A DNA stretch of 62,284 nucleotides from JAAYLC01 sp035654795 (GTDB taxonomy: Bacteria; Bacteroidota; Bacteroidia; Flavobacteriales; Flavobacteriaceae): positions 1 to 62,284 of the forward strand of contig DASRWC010000006.1 of the NCBI GenBank assembly GCA_035654795.1. The letters run 5' to 3'. A program made the position numbers and the translations under genes. Positions 18,169 through 26,991 of this stretch are shown one piece after another. The notes beneath the pieces were generated by a model that was not told the DNA's origin, did no database searches, and saw nothing but the letters and a program-made list of their open reading frames with translations. Every line of letters starts with the position of its first letter. The first letter of the stretch is position 1.

Positions 18169-18808
18169 AAATTTTAGGCCAGTTTCCACTTGTGTTGATA
18201 TCTTCCATAGATCCTACTTGAAGATAGGGACCATTTACGCCGTCAACAGACTGAACAGCTTTCTCCTGCATTACAAGATTTTTATCTTGATCGTATAATA
18301 TAACATCTTTAGGAACTCTCGCTTCAAAAACGGCGTATGTATTTTCTTTGCGCTCAATTTTACCGGCGCGCAATTCGATTTTGGAATCTACTCCTTCCAC
18401 AGGAATATTCATCATAGTTTTATACCTGTCGGAATTCTTGAATAAAGAGTCCTTTACAGAAACGTATCCTAAAGTATCAATCAGAATTTTTTCAATGTAA
18501 TACCCTTCACTAATTCCATAAGCTTTATTCTTAGCTACGTCTGCATAAACGGTGTCTCTGCGTTGGGTAATTGCGTATTGTGCAGTCTCAATAAAATGAA
18601 TTAAACTATCAAAACTTCCGGTGAAGCTTCCATTAATCTCTTTATATGCCAATTCGGCTCTTTGTATATCCTTTAAGTTTTGAATAACTTTGGCGTATCG
18701 GGCTTCTTTCAGCTCATTAAATTCTACCGGACCGATAATAGAACTGTAAACTTTCCAACCTAAGAATACGATTACAACCCAAAGAACGATTTGAATTACT
18801 ATTTTCAT
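18149..18808 (-). CDS. Membrane-anchored protein of unknown function
   Basis: A 219-residue protein with one N-terminal membrane helix (residues 4-18) and a soluble, probably periplasmic, remainder. The segment after the helix (IQNLKDIQRAELAYKEINGSF) resembles the helix and turn of type II secretion pseudopilins, but there is no prepilin cleavage motif. I do not recognise the family. It is the first gene of an apparent operon with DUF3822 and rsmD, overlapping the former by 20 bases. Confidence 0.8.
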   Translation of the reverse strand: MKIVIQIVLWVVIVFLGWKVYSSIIGPVEFNELKEARYAKVIQNLKDIQRAELAYKEINGSFTGSFDSLIHFIETAQYAITQRRDTVYADVAKNKAYGISEGYYIEKILIDTLGYVSVKDSLFKNSDRYKTMMNIPVEGVDSKIELRAGKIERKENTYAVFEARVPKDVILYDQDKNLVMQEKAVQSVDGVNGPYLQVGSMEDINTSGNWPKIYDTPRD

Positions 18809-18932
18809 TGATTTTACGTTTAACTATTGATTTTTTAAAGGACTAGGGCAAATCTACAATTTTTTTTTGTTCACGAAACTTTATTGCCCAAAAAAACACT
18901 ATTATATTTAGCCCGCTTTTAGCTTCCAAAAT

Positions 18933-20360
18933 ATGAAAAACTCCACGGATTTCTATGCTCTTTTAAAAACTGACTTTCCCCATAATACAACGCCTAAACA
19001 AGATATAGCTCTGCAATTATTGAGTAAATTTTTATTCTCAAAAAATCTGAAATCCATCTTTATGCTAAAGGGGTATGCCGGAACCGGAAAGACCACAATT
19101 ATTGGAACAATCGTCAAGAACCTTGCCAAAATTAGACTTAATGCAGTTCTATTGGCTCCAACAGGAAGGGCAGCAAAGGTAATAACCAATTATTCAAAAA
19201 AATCGGCCTTCACCATTCACAAAGAAATATATTACCCAAAAAGTGACAAGGCAGGAGTAACCTTCAAGCTCAAAGAAAACAAAAGCCGAAATACCTTATA
19301 TATTGTAGATGAGGCGTCAATGATTCCCGATATAAACCCCGAAAACACCAAACTCTTTGACAGCGAATCTCTTCTTGATGATTTAATGCAGTTTGTGTAT
19401 TCCGGATACAATTGTAAAATTCTTTTTATAGGAGATTCTGCTCAATTACCTCCCGTAAAACTTTTAATAAGTCCTGCGTTGGATCCGGTCCTCTTGGAGA
19501 ATCGTTATTTTTCTGAAGTTACTCACATTGAGCTAGATGAAGTGGTGAGGCAAGAACAAAGCAGTGGCATTCTTGTTAACGCTACCCGCATTCGGCAAAC
19601 CCTGGAAACAAAAGACTGGAATCAGTTTGCTTTTTCTTTGTCGGGTTTTTCAGACATCATACGGTTGCAAGACGGGCAGGAAATTATGGATGCCATAAAT
19701 GACAGCTATTCTACCTTAGGAAACGAAGGTTCCGTAATCATCGTCAGATCCAATAAAAGAGCAAATTTATATAATCGAAGTATAAGAGAAAGGATTCTAT
19801 TTCAAGAAGCCGAACTGGCTGCAGGAGATCATTTGATGGTGGTGAAAAACAATTATTTCTGGCTCGACGAAAACAGTGAAGCGGGGTTTATAGCCAATGG
19901 AGACATCATTGAGGTGATGGAAATTTATGCTTTTAAAGAATTATATGGATTTAGATTTGCCGAAGTGAAAATAAGAATGACAGACTATCCCGGCATGCGT
20001 CCTTTTGATACGGTGTTGCTTTTAGATACGCTCAATTCAGAGAGTGCATCACTCAGTTATGAAGATGCTAACAGGTTGTACCAGGAAGTTGTTCAGGATT
20101 TTGCTCATTTAAAATCCAATTACAAGAGGTTTCTCAGCGTTAAAAACAACAAGTATTTTAACGCGCTCCAAGTTAAATTTAGTTATGCCATTACCTGTCA
20201 TAAATCTCAAGGGGGGCAATGGCACACTGTTTTTGTAGAGCAACCTTTTTTGCCGGAAGGCATCAATGAAGATTACATGAGATGGTTGTACACGGCAGTT
20301 ACACGAGCTCAAAACAAATTATATCTTATCGGATTTAAAGATGATTTTTTTGAGAATTGA
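18933..20360 (+). CDS. RecD-like AAA-family DNA helicase
   Basis: A 475-residue superfamily 1 helicase. Walker A is KGYAGTGKTTII (residues 46-57), Walker B is YIVDEASMIPD, and motif III is LFIGDSAQLPPV. The C-terminal UvrD_C_2 region contains FSYAITCHKSQGGQW and YTAVTRAQNKLYLIG. It lacks the N-terminal domain of RecD2, so it is a compact RecD/Pif1-like form that is probably a 5'-3' helicase in repair or recombination. No recB or recC genes are nearby. Confidence 0.88.
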   Translation: MKNSTDFYALLKTDFPHNTTPKQDIALQLLSKFLFSKNLKSIFMLKGYAGTGKTTIIGTIVKNLAKIRLNAVLLAPTGRAAKVITNYSKKSAFTIHKEIYYPKSDKAGVTFKLKENKSRNTLYIVDEASMIPDINPENTKLFDSESLLDDLMQFVYSGYNCKILFIGDSAQLPPVKLLISPALDPVLLENRYFSEVTHIELDEVVRQEQSSGILVNATRIRQTLETKDWNQFAFSLSGFSDIIRLQDGQEIMDAINDSYSTLGNEGSVIIVRSNKRANLYNRSIRERILFQEAELAAGDHLMVVKNNYFWLDENSEAGFIANGDIIEVMEIYAFKELYGFRFAEVKIRMTDYPGMRPFDTVLLLDTLNSESASLSYEDANRLYQEVVQDFAHLKSNYKRFLSVKNNKYFNALQVKFSYAITCHKSQGGQWHTVFVEQPFLPEGINEDYMRWLYTAVTRAQNKLYLIGFKDDFFEN

Positions 20361-20421
20361 TTTGCTTGCAAAGACAAAACAACCTTAAACCTCTTATTTT
20401 TGATTTTTTAAAAATTATATT

Positions 20422-22281
20422 TTGAAAATAATAGCAATGATACCCGCCAGATATGCGGCTTCGAGATTTCCCGGAAAATTAATGCAAGATCTGGCAGGAA
20501 AGCCGGTCATAGTGAGGACTTATGAAGCCGCAAAGGAAACAAATTTATTTGACGAAGTTTACGTAGTTACAGACAGCAACATTATCTATGAAACGATAAC
20601 CTCCATAGGAGGAAAAGCGCTGATGAGTGTAAAAGAGCATGAGTGTGGCAGCGACAGAATAGCAGAGGCCGTAGAACATATGGATATAGACATTGTTGTA
20701 AATGTGCAAGGGGATGAACCCTTTACCGAGAAAGAAAGTCTTAAAAAAGTTCTTGAGGTTTTTGAAGGAGATGATGCCGATAAAATTGATTTGGCGTCCT
20801 TAATGACAGAAATATCAGACTGGGAAGAAATCAGCGATCCCAATACCGTAAAAGTTTTGACAGATAAAGATAATTTTGCCCTATATTTCTCAAGATCTCC
20901 CATTCCTTATCCACGAGACAAAAATGCCTGTGCTAAATATTACAAACACAAAGGAATTTACGCATTTCGGAAAGCTGCTTTAATGGATTTCTACCGTTTG
21001 CCGATGCGCCCGTTAGAGGCTTCGGAAAAAATAGAATGTCTTAGATATCTGGAATACGGGAAAAATATAAAAATGGCCATTACTGATGTGGAAGGGATTG
21101 AAATTGATACCCCTGAAGACCTCGAAAAAGCCAATCGAGTTTTAACCGGAAATGTGTCGTCTGTAAAAGTGAATGGTCAAGAGATTGAACATCCGGTTTA
21201 TAGTAAACTTCGGAACTTTCCCATGGTTCCAAAAGTGATTTTCGGCGAAGGTGCTTTTAATCAATTACACCACATTCTGTCACCTCAAAGGAAGAAAAAT
21301 GCACCCTTCATTTTCTTGGTAGATGATGTTTTTGAAAATCAGCCGGAAGTGGTAAATAGACTTCCGTTGGAGCTGAATGATAAACTAATTTTTATTTCGG
21401 CGGCAAGTGAGCCTACTACTATGCAGGTAGATAACTTGGTGGAAAAAATTAAAACGGAATTTCCCGTGCTGCCTTCAGGAATAATCGGAATAGGCGGAGG
21501 AACCTTGATGGATTTGGCCAAAGCTGTTTCTCTGATGTTAACCAATCCCGGCGGTGCGGCTAAATATCAAGGATGGGATCTTATAAAAAACAAAGCAGTT
21601 TACCATGTAGGCATTCCCACCATATCCGGAACCGGGGCGGAAGTATCACGCACAGCAGTGCTTCTTGGACCTGACCGCAAATTGGGATTAAATAGCGATT
21701 TCACTCCTTTTGATCAGGTTGTGCTGGACCCTGAACTCACCAAAAATGTTCCGGCCGATCAATGGTTTTATACCGGGATGGATTGTTTTATTCATTGTGT
21801 AGAGTCTTTAAATGGAACGTTTATTAATGCTTTTAGTAAGAGTTATGGAGAAAAAGCATATGATATGTGTTTGGATATTTTTTATAAAGGAAATCTTTCT
21901 GAAAATGAAGCGCGGGCTCAGCTCATGATGGCTTCTTGGCATGGCGGAATGAGTATAGCCTATTCACAGGTGGGTGCAGCACACGCCATGAGCTATGGAC
22001 TCAGTTATGTGTTAGGGACAAAACACGGAATAGGAAACTGTATTGTCTTTAATCATTTGGAGGAATTTTATCCTGAGGATGTAGCTGTTTTTCACGAGAT
22101 GATGAAAAAGCAAGGGATAGAATTACCTGAAGGAATATGCAGAGATCTTACCGAAGAACAATTGGAAAAGATGGTGAGTGTAGCTATGAATATGACTCCG
22201 CTTTGGGAGAATGCTCTCGGTGCGGATTGGAAAGAAAAAATCACAAATGAAAGATTGCGATCATTATATCTGAAAATGTAG
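20422..22281 (+). CDS. Fusion: CMP-Kdo synthetase (KdsB) plus KdnB-like Kdo 8-oxidase
   Basis: One 619-residue frame holds two enzymes. Residues 1-245 are a KdsB cytidylyltransferase: IPARYAASRFPGKLM, HECGSDRIAEA, NVQGDEP and GIEIDTPEDLE. Residues about 255-619 are an iron-type alcohol dehydrogenase: GIGGGTLMDLAKA and TISGTGAEVS for NAD(P), with metal ligands D454, H458, H521 and H535. It resembles KdnB, which oxidises Kdo at C8 before transamination to 8-amino-Kdo. KdsB would then activate the product for LPS core. The start is TTG 20422, preceded by TATTTTTG at 20395-20402. The partner transaminase KdnA is not in the window. No stop or frameshift separates the halves. Confidence 0.9.
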   Translation: MKIIAMIPARYAASRFPGKLMQDLAGKPVIVRTYEAAKETNLFDEVYVVTDSNIIYETITSIGGKALMSVKEHECGSDRIAEAVEHMDIDIVVNVQGDEPFTEKESLKKVLEVFEGDDADKIDLASLMTEISDWEEISDPNTVKVLTDKDNFALYFSRSPIPYPRDKNACAKYYKHKGIYAFRKAALMDFYRLPMRPLEASEKIECLRYLEYGKNIKMAITDVEGIEIDTPEDLEKANRVLTGNVSSVKVNGQEIEHPVYSKLRNFPMVPKVIFGEGAFNQLHHILSPQRKKNAPFIFLVDDVFENQPEVVNRLPLELNDKLIFISAASEPTTMQVDNLVEKIKTEFPVLPSGIIGIGGGTLMDLAKAVSLMLTNPGGAAKYQGWDLIKNKAVYHVGIPTISGTGAEVSRTAVLLGPDRKLGLNSDFTPFDQVVLDPELTKNVPADQWFYTGMDCFIHCVESLNGTFINAFSKSYGEKAYDMCLDIFYKGNLSENEARAQLMMASWHGGMSIAYSQVGAAHAMSYGLSYVLGTKHGIGNCIVFNHLEEFYPEDVAVFHEMMKKQGIELPEGICRDLTEEQLEKMVSVAMNMTPLWENALGADWKEKITNERLRSLYLKM

Positions 22282-22283
22282 AT

Positions 22284-22826
22284 ATGTTAAAATGGATCAC
22301 GTATATCTTGTTTCACAAAATCATGGGATGGCGCATTGAAGGAAAATTTGATCCCGCCATTAAGAAATCTCTGGTTATTGTTGTCCCTCATACCAGCTGG
22401 CACGACTTTTATATTGGAGCATTCGCCAGGAAATTAATAAATGTAGATATTCATTATGTAGGCAAAAAAGAATTATTCCAACCTCCTTTTGGATGGTATT
22501 TTCGATGGATGGGAGGAACTCCGTTGAACCGATCAGCAAGCGAGAATAAAGTAGAAGCCATTGTAAAGGTGTTTAATTCCAAAGAAGAATTTAGACTGGC
22601 TATAGCTCCGGAGGGTACAAGGGCCAAGGTTGAAAAATGGAAAACCGGCTTCTACTTTATTGCATTAAATGCTCAAGTTCCTATTATTCCGGTTGCCTTT
22701 GATTATTCACGGAAGGTTGTGCGCATAGGTCTTCCTTTTTTTCCTACCACCGATATGGACAGAGATTTCCGAATTTTAAAACTGTTTTATAAGGGTGTAG
22801 TGGGCAAGGTTCCCGAAAAAACGTAA
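22284..22826 (+). CDS. Lysophospholipid acyltransferase family (PlsC-like)
   Basis: A 180-residue acyltransferase that begins two bases after the kdsB-kdnB stop, so it is co-transcribed. The catalytic HxxxxD motif is in VVPHTSWHDFYIG (about 34-46) and the glycerophosphate-binding motif is APEGTRAKVEKW (about 112). It is shorter than E. coli PlsC (245) and has one weak N-terminal hydrophobic segment. It could acylate lysophospholipid or a lipid A-related acceptor. Its place behind a Kdo gene favours envelope lipid work. Confidence 0.85.
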   Translation: MLKWITYILFHKIMGWRIEGKFDPAIKKSLVIVVPHTSWHDFYIGAFARKLINVDIHYVGKKELFQPPFGWYFRWMGGTPLNRSASENKVEAIVKVFNSKEEFRLAIAPEGTRAKVEKWKTGFYFIALNAQVPIIPVAFDYSRKVVRIGLPFFPTTDMDRDFRILKLFYKGVVGKVPEKT

Positions 22827-22891
22827 ACGAGACCGAAAAAAATGCTTTATAAATTTCGGTTAAATCCTCGTTAATCGCACTTAAGCACCCC

Positions 22892-22921
22892 TTGCAGAAT
22901 CGTTTAAAAGTGATACTTTCG
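22892..22921 (+). promoter_or_regulatory. Promoter of the lipoprotein gene
   Basis: TTG at 22892-22894, a spacer of exactly 19 bases, and TACTTTCG at 22914-22921. The second element has one mismatch to TAnnTTTG. It lies 38 bases upstream of the ATG at 22960. Confidence 0.5.
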
Positions 22922-22959
22922 AACAATCTAAAAATTCAAACCTTTAAAAAATATCCCAA

Positions 22960-23982
22960 ATGAAAAAATCAATTCTTTTTTCGGCGTTATGTGCGAGTTT
23001 GTCACTATTCGTGTCTTGCAGCTCTGACGATAATGGTGGTGGAGGCGGAGGCGGTAACGTTCCTATCCCCATCCATGCAACGTTGTATTCTGCAGCCAAT
23101 GGATCCAATCAAATAGGTGTGTATAATTTTACTCCTGATGGTGTTACCAACGGATCCAGAAAGATTTCATCTGCAAATAATTCCGGAATTTTTTATATTA
23201 AAGGCACCGATGAATTGATTGTAAATTCAGTTGAGCAAAAAACGACAAACGTATATGGAGCCGTGAAAACTTCTGAAAACGGAGCTGATTTAAATCTTCG
23301 TATGTCTGCACTGGAAACCATAAACAATCCTCATGACGTTGCTTATTCCGATAATCATATTGTTGTATCAGACGGGGAAATGGGCAGTGGATTTGGAAAA
23401 TTTCATGTTTTCAAAAAAGAATCAAGCGGTCTTGTATTGAGAAACACGCTGGAAGTTTCATTTGATGTATGGGGAATCGTTTTTATTGATAAAGATCTAT
23501 ACGCCACTGTGGCTGAAACAAATGCAGTGGTTGTTTTCAAAAACTTTTTAAATGATTATACCGCTAATGCCTTTGTTGTACCAAATAAACGAATCCAAAT
23601 AGAAGGAATCAATAACATTCGAGGTATTGGTTCTGATGGCGGTGTTGTGGTCCTCACTGATATCGGTGATGAAAATCACGCAAGTGACGGTGGTTTTCAC
23701 TTTATAGCGAACTTTGTGTCAAAGTTTGAAGCCACTCCTGCAGATGGTACTCTGGCTTTCACAGGAAAACAATCGCGTGTTTGGGGGAACCTTACCAGAT
23801 TAGGAAATCCGGTAGCTATTGATTATGATCAGTCTAGAAATATTGTGTTTGTTGCGGAAAATAAAAGAGACGGAGGGGCCATTCTGTTCTTTGAGAATGT
23901 CGAGGCCGGAGGTGATTTAAGACCTTCGCTTACTTTTACTTTGCCTAAAGCATCTTCAGTTAATTTCCAGAGAGCCAACTGA
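22960..23982 (+). CDS. Secreted lipoprotein, probable beta-propeller
   Basis: A 340-residue exported lipoprotein. The signal peptide ends in a lipobox (LFVSC, modified cysteine about residue 20), followed by a polar linker with seven consecutive glycines, a flexible tether common in Bacteroidota surface lipoproteins. The remainder shows repeated blades such as NPHDVAYSDNHIVVSDGE, DVWGIVFIDKDLYATVAET and PVAIDYDQSRNIVFVAENK, typical of a YVTN/NHL-like propeller. No catalytic motif is seen. It has its own promoter and terminator. Confidence 0.8.
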   Translation: MKKSILFSALCASLSLFVSCSSDDNGGGGGGGNVPIPIHATLYSAANGSNQIGVYNFTPDGVTNGSRKISSANNSGIFYIKGTDELIVNSVEQKTTNVYGAVKTSENGADLNLRMSALETINNPHDVAYSDNHIVVSDGEMGSGFGKFHVFKKESSGLVLRNTLEVSFDVWGIVFIDKDLYATVAETNAVVVFKNFLNDYTANAFVVPNKRIQIEGINNIRGIGSDGGVVVLTDIGDENHASDGGFHFIANFVSKFEATPADGTLAFTGKQSRVWGNLTRLGNPVAIDYDQSRNIVFVAENKRDGGAILFFENVEAGGDLRPSLTFTLPKASSVNFQRAN

Positions 23983-23999
23983 TAAAGTATTCTTCAGAA

Positions 24000-24040
24000 A
24001 AAAAGAAGCCATCTCTCAATTGCGGGGATGGCTTCTTTTT
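24000..24040. terminator. Bidirectional terminator
   Basis: Arms of about 14 bp (24000-24013 with 24027-24040) form a stem with A and T tracts on both sides. It separates the lipoprotein gene from the convergent YebC gene. Confidence 0.85.
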
Positions 24041-24063
24041 GATTATTACTTTTTCAAGATGAT

Positions 24064-24783
24064 TTATTCATCTGCTTCTTCCATGGTGTGATACACATTC
24101 TGAACGTCATCATCCTCTTCTATCTTTTCCAGAAGTTTTTCTACATCAGCCATTTCCGCTGCAGAGAGCTTTTTGGTGACTTGTGGTATCCTTTCAAAAC
24201 CTGAGGAAAGGATTTCAATATTATTCTTTTCCAGGTATGACTGAAGGGCACCAAAACTTTCAAATGGTGCATAAATCATAACGCCGTCTTCATCTTCAAA
24301 AATCTCGTCCAGTCCGTGATCAATGAGTTCCAGTTCCAGTTCTTCAATATCAATATTTGAGGGGTTTATTCTAAAGTTGCAGGTATGATCAAACATAAAT
24401 GAAACCGATCCTGAGGTTCCCAGACTTCCGTCACACTTATTAAAATAACTTCTAATGTTTGCCACGGTTCGGGTATTATTGTCTGTTGCTGTTTCAATTA
24501 ACACCGCAATGCCATGTGGAGCATACCCTTCAAAAAGCACTTCTTTATAATCTCCCAAAGATTTGTCACTGGCTCTTTTTATGGCTCTTTCTATATTTTC
24601 CTTGGGCATGTTTACAGCCTTCGCATTCTGTATAACGGCTCGCAATCGTGAGTTGGCTGTGGGGTCAGGACCACCTTCTTTTACAGCCATAACAATATCT
24701 TTTCCAATGCGAGTAAAGGCCTTGGACATGGCAGCCCAGCGTTTCAGTTTTCGACCTTTTCGGAATTCAAAAGCTCTTCCCAT
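24064..24783 (-). CDS. YebC/PmpR family protein
   Basis: A 239-residue three-domain protein of the YebC/TACO1 family. It begins MGRAFEFRKGRKLKRW, followed by AFTRIGKDIVMAVK and NMPKENIERAIKRAS. The middle reads VLFEGYAPHGIAVLIE, and the C-terminal domain contains FEDEDGVMIY. Annotated family roles are transcriptional regulation and, more recently, relief of ribosome stalling at proline stretches. It stands alone. Confidence 0.95.
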   Translation of the reverse strand: MGRAFEFRKGRKLKRWAAMSKAFTRIGKDIVMAVKEGGPDPTANSRLRAVIQNAKAVNMPKENIERAIKRASDKSLGDYKEVLFEGYAPHGIAVLIETATDNNTRTVANIRSYFNKCDGSLGTSGSVSFMFDHTCNFRINPSNIDIEELELELIDHGLDEIFEDEDGVMIYAPFESFGALQSYLEKNNIEILSSGFERIPQVTKKLSAAEMADVEKLLEKIEEDDDVQNVYHTMEEADE

Positions 24784-24878
24784 AATTTCGATTCAAATTT
24801 TATAAAAAGTGTCCAAAGATATAAAATAACGATTTTTTATACCTCGAAAACCTCGTAAAAAATGGTCTCGAAAACCGG

Positions 24879-25160
24879 CTACCCTATAAGGTTGTCAATG
24901 ATTTTAGCTAGTTCAAAATCTTTTTCCGTAACCCCATCTGCTTCGTGTGTAGAAAGATAAAATTCAATAATGTTATAGCTGTTTGTCCATTCCGGATGAT
25001 GTTGCATTTTCTCTGCTTCAAAGGCAATACGTGTCATGGCAGAAAATGCTTCTTTAAAATCGTCAAATTCAAACACGCTGTGGAGGGAATCATCTATAAA
25101 CTCCCATCCCTCAAATTCTTCTAATTTTGCGAGTATTTCTTCTTCGGAAAGTCTTTTCAT
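24879..25160 (-). CDS. phhB: 4a-hydroxytetrahydrobiopterin dehydratase
   Basis: A 93-residue pterin-4a-carbinolamine dehydratase that recycles the pterin cofactor of aromatic amino acid hydroxylases. The active-site signature is AEKMQHHPEWTNSYN, followed by LSTHEADGVTEKDFELA. No phenylalanine hydroxylase gene is in the window. It lies 12 bases after the RmlD-like gene and is probably co-transcribed with it. Confidence 0.93.
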   Translation of the reverse strand: MKRLSEEEILAKLEEFEGWEFIDDSLHSVFEFDDFKEAFSAMTRIAFEAEKMQHHPEWTNSYNIIEFYLSTHEADGVTEKDFELAKIIDNLIG

Positions 25161-25172
25161 ATTTCATATTTT

Positions 25173-26021
25173 TTAGAAAATGGTAGAAGTCTCTGCCAGT
25201 CCAGATTCTTCTATCACTTTTGCAATGGTTATTTCATAGGTCTCCGGCAGCTTGTTGATTCTTGGTAAGAGGGCTCTGTACCTGTCTTCATTACTGCTAA
25301 ACACGTTTTTAAAGATAGGCAATTTGCTGCCAAAGTGATGTGTGATTTCATGGAAAAGTTCATCATGATGAATCATATCTACACTTGCCAGATGAAAAAT
25401 ACCTGATAGATCCCGATTGATTATGTAGTGAACTTGTTGTTTTACCTTATTAATGGTGGTGGCAGTCACAATCAGATTAGGAAATACTTCAAACGCGGCG
25501 TAATTTTTTATACATTGACGAAGATGAAAAATGAGTGGGGAATTAACTCCCAACACAATGGGCAATCTAAGAATAGCCACTTGATCCGGAAGACCTTCAA
25601 AGACTATTTTTTCCAAAGCAATTTTGTCCTTTCCTTCCTTAGAGGCAGCAAGTGGTGTGTCATTATCATAGGCCGGGAAGAATGTTTTGCCATCAAAAAC
25701 TGCAGCAGATGAAAAATAAATAAACCTTCTTCTGCTATCTTCCAGTAAATATTTTTTGATATCCAAATGTAGCTTGCTCAAAGAAAGGTAGCTCCCTTTA
25801 AGGGCAGAAATAATGACAGTAGGTTCAATTTTTTCTAACAGTTCCCAAACAGAATCTGTTTCTAAGCTGAAATGATGATAGGCCTGATTTTCCGAAAAAG
25901 AGCCTATTTGACTGTAAAACGTGGCGTGTACGTCGTAGTAGGACTGTAATTCTCTGTAGAGAGCATGACCTAAAAATCCGCTACCGCCAAGTATTAGAAT
26001 ACGTTCTTTAGTTTCTTTCAT
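25173..26021 (-). CDS. NAD-dependent epimerase/RmlD-like sugar nucleotide-binding protein
   Basis: A 282-residue extended SDR. The cofactor loop is ILGGSGFLGHALYREL (residues 10-25), and the middle has FIYFSSAAVFDG. The expected YxxxK is not clear (residues near 125-130 read KEGKDKIALEK), so activity as a dTDP-4-dehydrorhamnose reductase is uncertain. The C terminus has a substrate-domain-like IFHLASVDMIHHDE. It is adjacent to the pterin dehydratase gene, with no sugar operon around it. Confidence 0.75.
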   Translation of the reverse strand: MKETKERILILGGSGFLGHALYRELQSYYDVHATFYSQIGSFSENQAYHHFSLETDSVWELLEKIEPTVIISALKGSYLSLSKLHLDIKKYLLEDSRRRFIYFSSAAVFDGKTFFPAYDNDTPLAASKEGKDKIALEKIVFEGLPDQVAILRLPIVLGVNSPLIFHLRQCIKNYAAFEVFPNLIVTATTINKVKQQVHYIINRDLSGIFHLASVDMIHHDELFHEITHHFGSKLPIFKNVFSSNEDRYRALLPRINKLPETYEITIAKVIEESGLAETSTIF

Positions 26022-26076
26022 TAAACTTTCTCCTTGCTCTTTCTCTCTTCACTCCATTCCGATAGTAGAAAGTGGT

Positions 26077-26991
26077 TTAAAAGATTGATAATTCTGTTTT
26101 TTGAGTAAATAGTTCTAATGCCTTCATTCCCAAATAGGAATTTCCTTTTTTATTTAACGGGGGTGACCAGGTAGATATTACAAAAAAATGAGGAAGAAGG
26201 GCCACAATTCCTCCGCCAACACCACTTTTCCCCGGAAGTCCCACTTCAAAAGCAAATTCACCTGCTTCATCATAAAAACCGCAGGTGAGCATTATCGCAT
26301 TTATCCGCTTTACTTTATATAACGATAAATGTTTTATATTATGCATACAACGACCTCTATTGGCAAAAACGATAAAGGCATTGGATAATTGTTTGCAGTT
26401 CATCATGATGGAGCATTGATGAAAATAAAAATCCAGCACATCTTCTACGTCATTTTCTAGATTGCCATAAGATTTTAGAAGATTGGCGGCAGCAAAGTTA
26501 TTAAAACCGGTTTCTCTTTCAGATGTGGCTATAGTTTCGTTAAAATCGATTGTATGATCATGTGATAGTTCCCGAACGAAATTCAGAAAATCATCTTTCG
26601 GATTTTTCAGATGCGACAACAATATATCTGCAATAACAATAGCTCCTGAATTGATAAGCGGATTTCTCGGAATGCCATTTTCTTGCTCCAGTAGAGACAT
26701 GTGGTTAAAAGGATTGCCGGAAGGTTCTACACCCACCCTCTGCCAAAGTTTATTCCCTAAAAGCTGAAATGCCTTGGCCAAAGAAAATACTTTAGAAATA
26801 CTTTGGATAGAAAATTTAACATCGGCATCTCCCACTGAAAACGTTTCTCCGGTGATAAGCTGTATGTGTATCCCCAAGCCATCTTTATCAGCCTTAGCTA
26901 ATTCCGGAATATAAGACGCTACTTCACCCTTGTTTTCCTCCTCTTTAAGTGTTGAATAAATGGTGTCCAGTATGCGCTGATAACTCTGCAT
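26077..26991 (-). CDS. glsA: Glutaminase
   Basis: A 304-residue serine-type glutaminase that hydrolyses glutamine to glutamate and ammonia in the cytoplasm. The catalytic SxxK is in FSIQSISKVFSL (about 61-72). Other family blocks are NPLINSGAIVIAD, ERETGFNN, and GFYDEAGEFAFEVGLPGKSGVGGG. Length matches the bacterial family. ATG 26991 shares a base with the TAA of gcvT (TAATG), so it is translated behind gcvT. Confidence 0.95.
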   Translation of the reverse strand: MQSYQRILDTIYSTLKEEENKGEVASYIPELAKADKDGLGIHIQLITGETFSVGDADVKFSIQSISKVFSLAKAFQLLGNKLWQRVGVEPSGNPFNHMSLLEQENGIPRNPLINSGAIVIADILLSHLKNPKDDFLNFVRELSHDHTIDFNETIATSERETGFNNFAAANLLKSYGNLENDVEDVLDFYFHQCSIMMNCKQLSNAFIVFANRGRCMHNIKHLSLYKVKRINAIMLTCGFYDEAGEFAFEVGLPGKSGVGGGIVALLPHFFVISTWSPPLNKKGNSYLGMKALELFTQKTELSIF

